Assembly (NCBI RefSeq): GCF_036226605.1
Contig: NZ_CP109000.1
Location: 2,104,501-2,168,500 of the forward strand
DNA from: Streptomyces sp. NBC_00704
GTDB taxonomy: Bacteria > Actinomycetota > Actinomycetes > Streptomycetales > Streptomycetaceae
DNA length: 64,000 nt
Direction of reading: 5' to 3'
Shown piece after piece: positions 60,422 to 64,000 of the stretch (position 1 is its first letter; each line of letters opens with the position of its first letter). Below the pieces are notes generated by a model. It ran no database searches. It was given only the letters and a program-made list of their open reading frames with translations, and was not told the DNA's origin. The position numbers and the translations under genes were made by a program.

Positions 60422-60699
60422 TCACCGCGATCGTCCTCATCAAGACCAGCGTGGACCGGATCCCCGAGATCGCCGAGCGGATCGCCTCGCTGGACAGCGT
60501 CAGCGAGGTCTTCTCCGTGACGGGGACGTACGACCTCATCGCGATGGTCCGGGTGAAGCAGCACGAGGACCTCGCCGAGGTCATCCCCGGCAGCATCAGC
60601 AAGATCCCCGGGGTGGAGGGGACGGACACGCACGTGGCGTTCCGCACGTACTCGCAGCACGACCTGGAGGCGGCGTTCGCCATCGGGCTGGACTCGTAG
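60418..60699 (+). CDS. Stand-alone Lrp/AsnC ligand-binding domain protein
   Basis: A 93-aa RAM-domain protein: AIVLIKTSVDRIPEIAE and VFSVTGTYDLIAMVRV, the normal AsnC/Lrp ligand core, with no N-terminal helix-turn-helix. Such proteins are thought to sense amino acids and act as partners of full-length Lrp proteins. GTG 60418 overlaps the rhomboid stop (GTGA), so the two genes are coupled. Confidence 0.9.
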   Translation: MITAIVLIKTSVDRIPEIAERIASLDSVSEVFSVTGTYDLIAMVRVKQHEDLAEVIPGSISKIPGVEGTDTHVAFRTYSQHDLEAAFAIGLDS

Positions 60700-61527
60700 G
60701 GGGCGCTGCGGCGCTGCGCTCGGCTTGGGCGGGGCGGTTCCTGTGCCGGCGGGCGGCCTGCGAGTGTCACCACGGCGTCCGTGAGACGTCGCCCCCCGCT
60801 GCGGGCGCCTCGCCGGCGGGGTGGCCGCAGCTGCGCGGGCGGGTGCGGCTCCGTGTCGGCTGGGCGCGCAGTTCCCCGCGCCCCTGGGGAGGCTGCCCTC
60901 ACGTCGGGGTCATGCGGGCCCCGCTACCCGCGCACTGCCGCCGGGAGCCGTCGCGCCGCGGGCGGGTGCGGCTTCGTGTCGGCTGGGCGCGCAGTTCCCC
61001 GCGCCCCTGGGGAGGGTGCCCTCACGTCGGGGTCATGCGGGCCCCGCCACCCGCGCACTGCCGCCGGGGGCCCTCGCGCCGCGGGCGGGTGCGGCTCCGT
61101 GTCGGTTGGGCGCGCAGTTCCCCGCACCCCTGGAGGGGGTGGCCCTCACGTCGGGGTCATGCGGGCCCCGCTACCCGCGCATTGCCGCCGGGGGCCGTCG
61201 CGCCGCGGGCGGGTGCGGCTCCGTGTCAGCTGGGCGCGCAGTTCCCCGCGCCCCTGGAGGGGGTGGCCCTCACGTCGGGGTCATGCGGGCCCCGCCACCC
61301 GCGCACTGCCGCCGGGGGCCCTCGCGCCGCGGGCGGGTGCGGCTCCGTGTCAGCTGGGCGCGCAGTTCCCCGCGCCCCTGGGGAGGCTGCCCTCACGTCG
61401 GGGTCATGCGGGCCCCGCCACCCGCGCACTGCCGCCGGGGCCGAGCGCGCAGTTCCCCGCAGTTCCGCGCGCCCCTGAGGGGGTGGCCCCCACGTTGGCG
61501 GCATGTCGGCCCCGCTTGGGGGGCTGT
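60700..61527. other. Intergenic region filled by a tandem repeat array
   Basis: A 828-bp gap between the AsnC-type gene and the convergent cysteine-desulfurase gene. Most is a 123-124-bp tandem repeat (60770-61500). Frames cross it in several phases, but their products are repeats of each other and no start or Shine-Dalgarno is convincing. Confidence 0.65.
60770..61500. repeat. Array of ~123-bp direct repeats
   Basis: The block CGCGCAGTTCCCCGC occurs at about 60867, 60990, 61113, 61237 and 61361, steps of 123-124 bp, with a truncated sixth copy at 61448. Each copy also contains CCTCACGTCGGGGTCATGCG and CCGCGCACTGCCGCCGGG-like parts, a few substitutions apart. A shorter form of the GCGCAGTTCCCCGCGCCCCT part is a common Streptomyces intergenic repeat as I recall. 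Confidence 0.9.
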
Positions 61528-62892
61528 TCAGTTCACCGACGGGACGCAGCGGCCGTTCTCCGTGTGGTACTGCCACTTCGCGCCCTGGGTGACCAGCTCG
61601 CGGACCGCCGTCACGAAGCGGTCGACGTGCTCGTCGGGGGTGCCCGCGCCGAAGCTCACGCGGATGGCGTTGAGGGACTTCTCCCCCGGTGCCGCCTCGG
61701 GGGCGCCGCACTCGCCCTGGGTCTGCAGGTCGCCGCCCAGGAGGGTGCGGACCAGGGGGTGGGCGCAGAAGAGGCCGTCGCGGACGCCGATGCCGTACTC
61801 GGCGGAGAGGGCGGCGGCGAAGTGGGAGCTGTTCCAGCCCTCGACGACGAAGGACAGCACGCCGACCCGGGGGGCATCCTCGCCGAAGAGGGACAGGATC
61901 CGCACCTCGGGGACGTCGGCCAGTCCCGCCCGCACCTTGGCGATCAGGTGCTCCTCGCGGGCGACCAGGGCGTCGAAGCCCGCCTCGGTCAGCGCCTTGC
62001 AGGCCGAGGCGATGGAGTACGCGCCGATCACGTTCGGGGAGCCGGCCTCGTGGCGGGCGGCGCTCTCGTGCCACTCCACGTCCACTCCCCCGTCCTCGCG
62101 CCGGGTGACCTTGCGGCTGGCGCCGCCGCCCGCGAGGTAGGGGTCGGCCAGGGTGAGCCAGTCGGCGCGGCCGGCCAGGACGCCGCTGCCGAAGGGCGCG
62201 TACAGCTTGTGGCCGGAGAAGGCGATCCAGTCCACGTCGAGGTCACGGACCGACACGGGGTGGTGGGGGGCCAGCTGGGCGGCGTCGAGGACGATCCGGG
62301 CGCCGTGGGCGTGCGCCGCCGCCGTCAGCTCGCGCACCGGCCACAGCTCGCCGGTGACGTTCGAGGCGCCGGTGACGCAGACCAGGGCCGGACCGTGCGG
62401 GTCGCGCGCGGCGAGGGCCCGCTCCAGGGTGTCGACGGCCTGGCGCGGGCTGCGCGGGGCGTCGAGGTACGTGACGTGGGCGTTCGTCCAGGGCAGCAGC
62501 GAGGCGTGGTGCTCGGTCTCGAAGACGAAGACCTGGCAGCCGGCGGGGAGCGCGGAGGCGAGCAGGTTGAGGGAGTCCGTCGTCGAGCGGGTGAAGACCA
62601 GTTGGTCGTCCGGGCGGCAGTCGAGGAACTCGGTCACGGTGCGGCGGGCGTTCTCGAAGAGGTCCGTGGACAGCTGCGAGAGGTAGCCGGCGCCGCGGTG
62701 GACGCTGCCGTAGTAGGGGGCGTAGGCCGCCACGTCGTCCCAGACGCGCTGGAGGGCGGGGGCGCTGGCCGCGTAGTCGAGGGCCGCGTAGGCGACCTCG
62801 CCGCCGGTCACGAGCGGAACGGTGACGTCCCGGCCCAGAACGGGCAGGGGGGCACAAAGGGTGCGGGCGGCGGCAAGGGTGGAGACGGACAT
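61528..62892 (-). CDS. Cysteine desulfurase-like class V aminotransferase
   Basis: A 454-aa PLP enzyme. The Lys that binds PLP is in FSGHKLYAPFGSGVL; other class V motifs are TRSTTDSLNLLASALP, SFVVEGWN and the Cys in DGLFCAHPLV, which corresponds to the active Cys of SufS-type desulfurases. It would release sulfur from cysteine, probably for cofactor or methionine-linked metabolism. ATG 62892 has GGGAG upstream. The leader has a SAM-IV riboswitch and a six-residue ORF, so it belongs to the methionine/SAM regulon. Confidence 0.88.
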   Translation of the reverse strand: MSVSTLAAARTLCAPLPVLGRDVTVPLVTGGEVAYAALDYAASAPALQRVWDDVAAYAPYYGSVHRGAGYLSQLSTDLFENARRTVTEFLDCRPDDQLVFTRSTTDSLNLLASALPAGCQVFVFETEHHASLLPWTNAHVTYLDAPRSPRQAVDTLERALAARDPHGPALVCVTGASNVTGELWPVRELTAAAHAHGARIVLDAAQLAPHHPVSVRDLDVDWIAFSGHKLYAPFGSGVLAGRADWLTLADPYLAGGGASRKVTRREDGGVDVEWHESAARHEAGSPNVIGAYSIASACKALTEAGFDALVAREEHLIAKVRAGLADVPEVRILSLFGEDAPRVGVLSFVVEGWNSSHFAAALSAEYGIGVRDGLFCAHPLVRTLLGGDLQTQGECGAPEAAPGEKSLNAIRVSFGAGTPDEHVDRFVTAVRELVTQGAKWQYHTENGRCVPSVN

Positions 62893-62998
62893 GGCGAACT
62901 CCCGTGAGAGCAGGGGGAACCGCCGTGCGGGCGGACAGCGCTCCGGCACGGAGGAAGGGGAAGAGAGGTGCAGGGGATGCGGGGCGGGGCTCTGCGCC

Positions 62999-63019
62999 CT
63001 AGCGCATTCGCTTGCTCAC
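62999..63019 (-). CDS. Six-residue leader ORF after the SAM riboswitch
   Basis: GTG AGC AAG CGA ATG CGC TAG encodes VSKRMR. It follows GGGAG, which can pair with TCCC immediately before the GTG (GGGAGTCTCCC), so translation of this ORF may itself be controlled. It lies about 107 nt before the desulfurase ATG. Confidence 0.5.
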   Translation of the reverse strand: MSKRMR

Positions 63020-63059
63020 GGGAGACTCCCTCGGACGACCCAGGACCCCTGGTTTCGCG

Positions 63060-63184
63060 AGGGGTCCGCGCTTGCCGTGGACCTTGCTGTCCACGGCCTG
63101 GTCTTCACCCGGGGCACCCCGCCACGGACGGAGGGTTGCCGGACAGTCGGCCGGGGCCTCATGACTGTCACTCATGACCTGGTA
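63060..63184 (-). ncRNA. SAM-IV riboswitch
   Basis: On the minus strand the conserved SAM-IV parts are seen in order: GGTCATGAGTGACAGTCATGAGG, CCCCGGCCGACTGTCCGGCAACCCTCC, GGCGGGGTGCCCCGGGTGAAGACC, and a short P-stem ending CAAGCGCGG. I recall this motif as characteristic of actinobacterial SAM riboswitches. It is followed by a hairpin (63043-63067) and the short ORF, and would lower desulfurase expression when SAM is plentiful. Confidence 0.85.
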
Positions 63185-63256
63185 CAGGAAACTACGTCAG
63201 GTGATCGTCGTCCCGCAACCCGTGTCCGGATCGCGGGACGACCGCCGCCGCCGGCG

Positions 63257-64000
63257 TCACGCGTTGCTGGCCGCCACCCAGCGCTCCAGCGCCCGCCTGG
63301 CCGCGCCGGAGTCGATGGACTCGGCCGCCCGGTCCATGCCGGCCCGCAGCTGCCCGGCCAGCGGCCCGGCCCCCGGTTCCAGCGCCACCAGGGCCGCCGC
63401 CGAGTTCAGCAGGACGGCGTCGCGCACCGGGCCGGTCTCGCCCTCCAGCAGCCGGCGGGCGACCTCCGCGTTGTACGAGGGGTCGCCGCCGCGCAGCGCC
63501 TCGACCGGGACGAGGGCGAGGCCGACGTCGCGCGGGTCGAAGCTCTCCTCGGTGACCTTGCCGTCGCGCACGACCCACACGCGCGAGGTGGCCGTGGTGG
63601 TCAGCTCGTCGAGGCCGTCGTCGCCGCGGAAGACCAGCGAGGAGTTTCCCCGCTCGGCGAAGACGCCGGCGACGACCGGCGCCATGCGGGGGTCGGCGAC
63701 CCCGACCGCCTGGGCGGCCACCCTGGCCGGGTTGGTCAGCGGACCGAGCACGTTGAACACCGTGCGGATGCCGAGCTGCCCGCGCGCGGCGCCCACATGG
63801 CGCAGCGCCGGATGGAACTTGACCGCGAAGCAGAAGGTGATCCCGGCCTCCTGGGCGACCTCCTGCACCCGCTTCGGGGTCAGCTCCAGATTGACGCCGA
63901 GCTTCTCCAGGACGTCCGAGGCGCCGGACGCGGAGGACGCGGCCCGGTTGCCGTGCTTGACGACCGTGGCGCCCGCGCCGGCGACGACGATCGCCGACAT
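63257..64000 (-). CDS. trpD: Anthranilate phosphoribosyltransferase, 5' end outside window
   Basis: Transfers phosphoribose to anthranilate. The visible 247 residues contain [22 protein letters not shown] (PRPP/anthranilate site), the [15 protein letters not shown] region and [19 protein letters not shown], plus GDDGLDEL and the final catalytic region. The KHGNR motif shows the start lies only ~100 residues beyond the window edge. The other trp gene, trpEG, is 26 kb away, so the pathway is split. Confidence 0.96.
   Translation of the reverse strand: MSAIVVAGAGATVVKHGNRAASSASGASDVLEKLGVNLELTPKRVQEVAQEAGITFCFAVKFHPALRHVGAARGQLGIRTVFNVLGPLTNPARVAAQAVGVADPRMAPVVAGVFAERGNSSLVFRGDDGLDELTTTATSRVWVVRDGKVTEESFDPRDVGLALVPVEALRGGDPSYNAEVARRLLEGETGPVRDAVLLNSAAALVALEPGAGPLAGQLRAGMDRAAESIDSGAARRALERWVAASNA

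Larger units (their letters stand above)
62893..63256. other. Leader region of the desulfurase gene
   Basis: About 364 bp between the desulfurase ATG and the trpD stop, containing on the minus strand the SAM-IV riboswitch, a GGACCCCT/AGGGGTCC hairpin (63043-63067) and a short ORF (62999-63019). Nothing else is seen. Confidence 0.7.

Noticed and set aside
60770..61500. CRISPR array
   Set aside because: Repeats are ~123 bp and continuous without unique spacers, and no cas genes are nearby.
60781..62907. Long plus-strand frame across the repeat array and opposite the desulfurase gene
   Set aside because: Its product is a repeat of the same block and then the antisense of a clear PLP enzyme.

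Overview
This 64 kb window is high-GC actinobacterial chromosome, almost certainly Streptomyces. The evidence is the strong third-position G+C bias, frequent GTG/TTG starts, many GTGA/ATGA stop-start overlaps, likely leaderless genes, a DNPR-type MurE (diaminopimelate peptidoglycan), a fused TrpEG behind a trp attenuator, and a gene order that I recall as that of the S. coelicolor SCO2088-SCO2147 region. It is ordinary core chromosome: I see no phage, insertion sequence, CRISPR array, rRNA or tRNA. Much of the order also parallels M. tuberculosis Rv2157c-Rv2192c (murF, murE, pbpB, rsmH, a DUF3040 protein, metF, Rv2175c, a Ser/Thr kinase, class II DAHP synthase, PlsC, ArsA-like, SRPBCC, FadD15, PimB', NlpC/P60, trpD).

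Layout. 1-5.9 kb (minus): the division/cell-wall operon rsmH-ftsL-ftsI-murE-murF, murF cut by the window edge. 6.2-11.9 kb (plus): a beta-carbonic anhydrase, then a translationally coupled MoxR ATPase/DUF58/transglutaminase operon. 12.3-15.3 kb (minus): DUF3040 protein, methyltransferase and a HEPN-like protein, separated by repeat-rich non-coding DNA. 15.4-19.3 kb (plus): a degenerate ABC ATPase, a YhgE/Pip membrane protein and a TetR regulator, with a promoter and palindromic operator in front. 19.7-24.8 kb: DUF4126 membrane protein, phytoene-desaturase-like flavoprotein, a Gln/Tyr/Gly-rich membrane-anchored protein, metF and thiE. 24.8-32.7 kb: Rv2175c-like DNA-binding protein, ferredoxin-reductase-like flavoprotein, a TPP riboswitch driving thiO-thiS-thiG (thiS with a very long Pro/Ala/Gly-rich extension), a PASTA Ser/Thr kinase and an endonuclease-IV-like protein. 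32.7-40.9 kb: molybdopterin oxidoreductase, bacterioferritin and its iron-box-controlled ferredoxin, class II DAHP synthase, a trp leader/attenuator with trpEG, phosphofructokinase and a two-component pair resembling MacRS. 41-48.9 kb: PlsC acyltransferase, carboxylesterase, glucokinase glkA with the SCO2127-like gene, ArsA-like ATPase, SRPBCC protein and a phosphoesterase. 49.2-60.7 kb: acyl-CoA ligase, cholesterol oxidase, PimB-like mannosyltransferase, a lipoprotein peptidase, two NlpC/P60 hydrolases, a YacP-type NYN protein, a rhomboid protease and a stand-alone AsnC/Lrp ligand domain. 60.7-64 kb: a tandem array of ~123-bp repeats, a cysteine-desulfurase-like enzyme behind a SAM-IV riboswitch with a six-codon ORF, and the start-less end of trpD.

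Themes. Several regulatory RNAs and sites govern biosynthesis here: TPP riboswitch, SAM-IV riboswitch, trp attenuator, iron box. Envelope assembly recurs (dcw genes, two NlpC/P60 proteins, PimB, PlsC, PASTA kinase). The most unusual points are the ThiS extension, a near-identical palindrome shared by the ABC/YhgE/TetR operon and the acyl-CoA ligase gene 33 kb away, P-loops carrying Arg where Lys is expected in two ATPases, the same 9-bp repeat in thiS and in the glkA 3' region, and the 123-bp array. All assignments are from reading the sequence; no database search was run.
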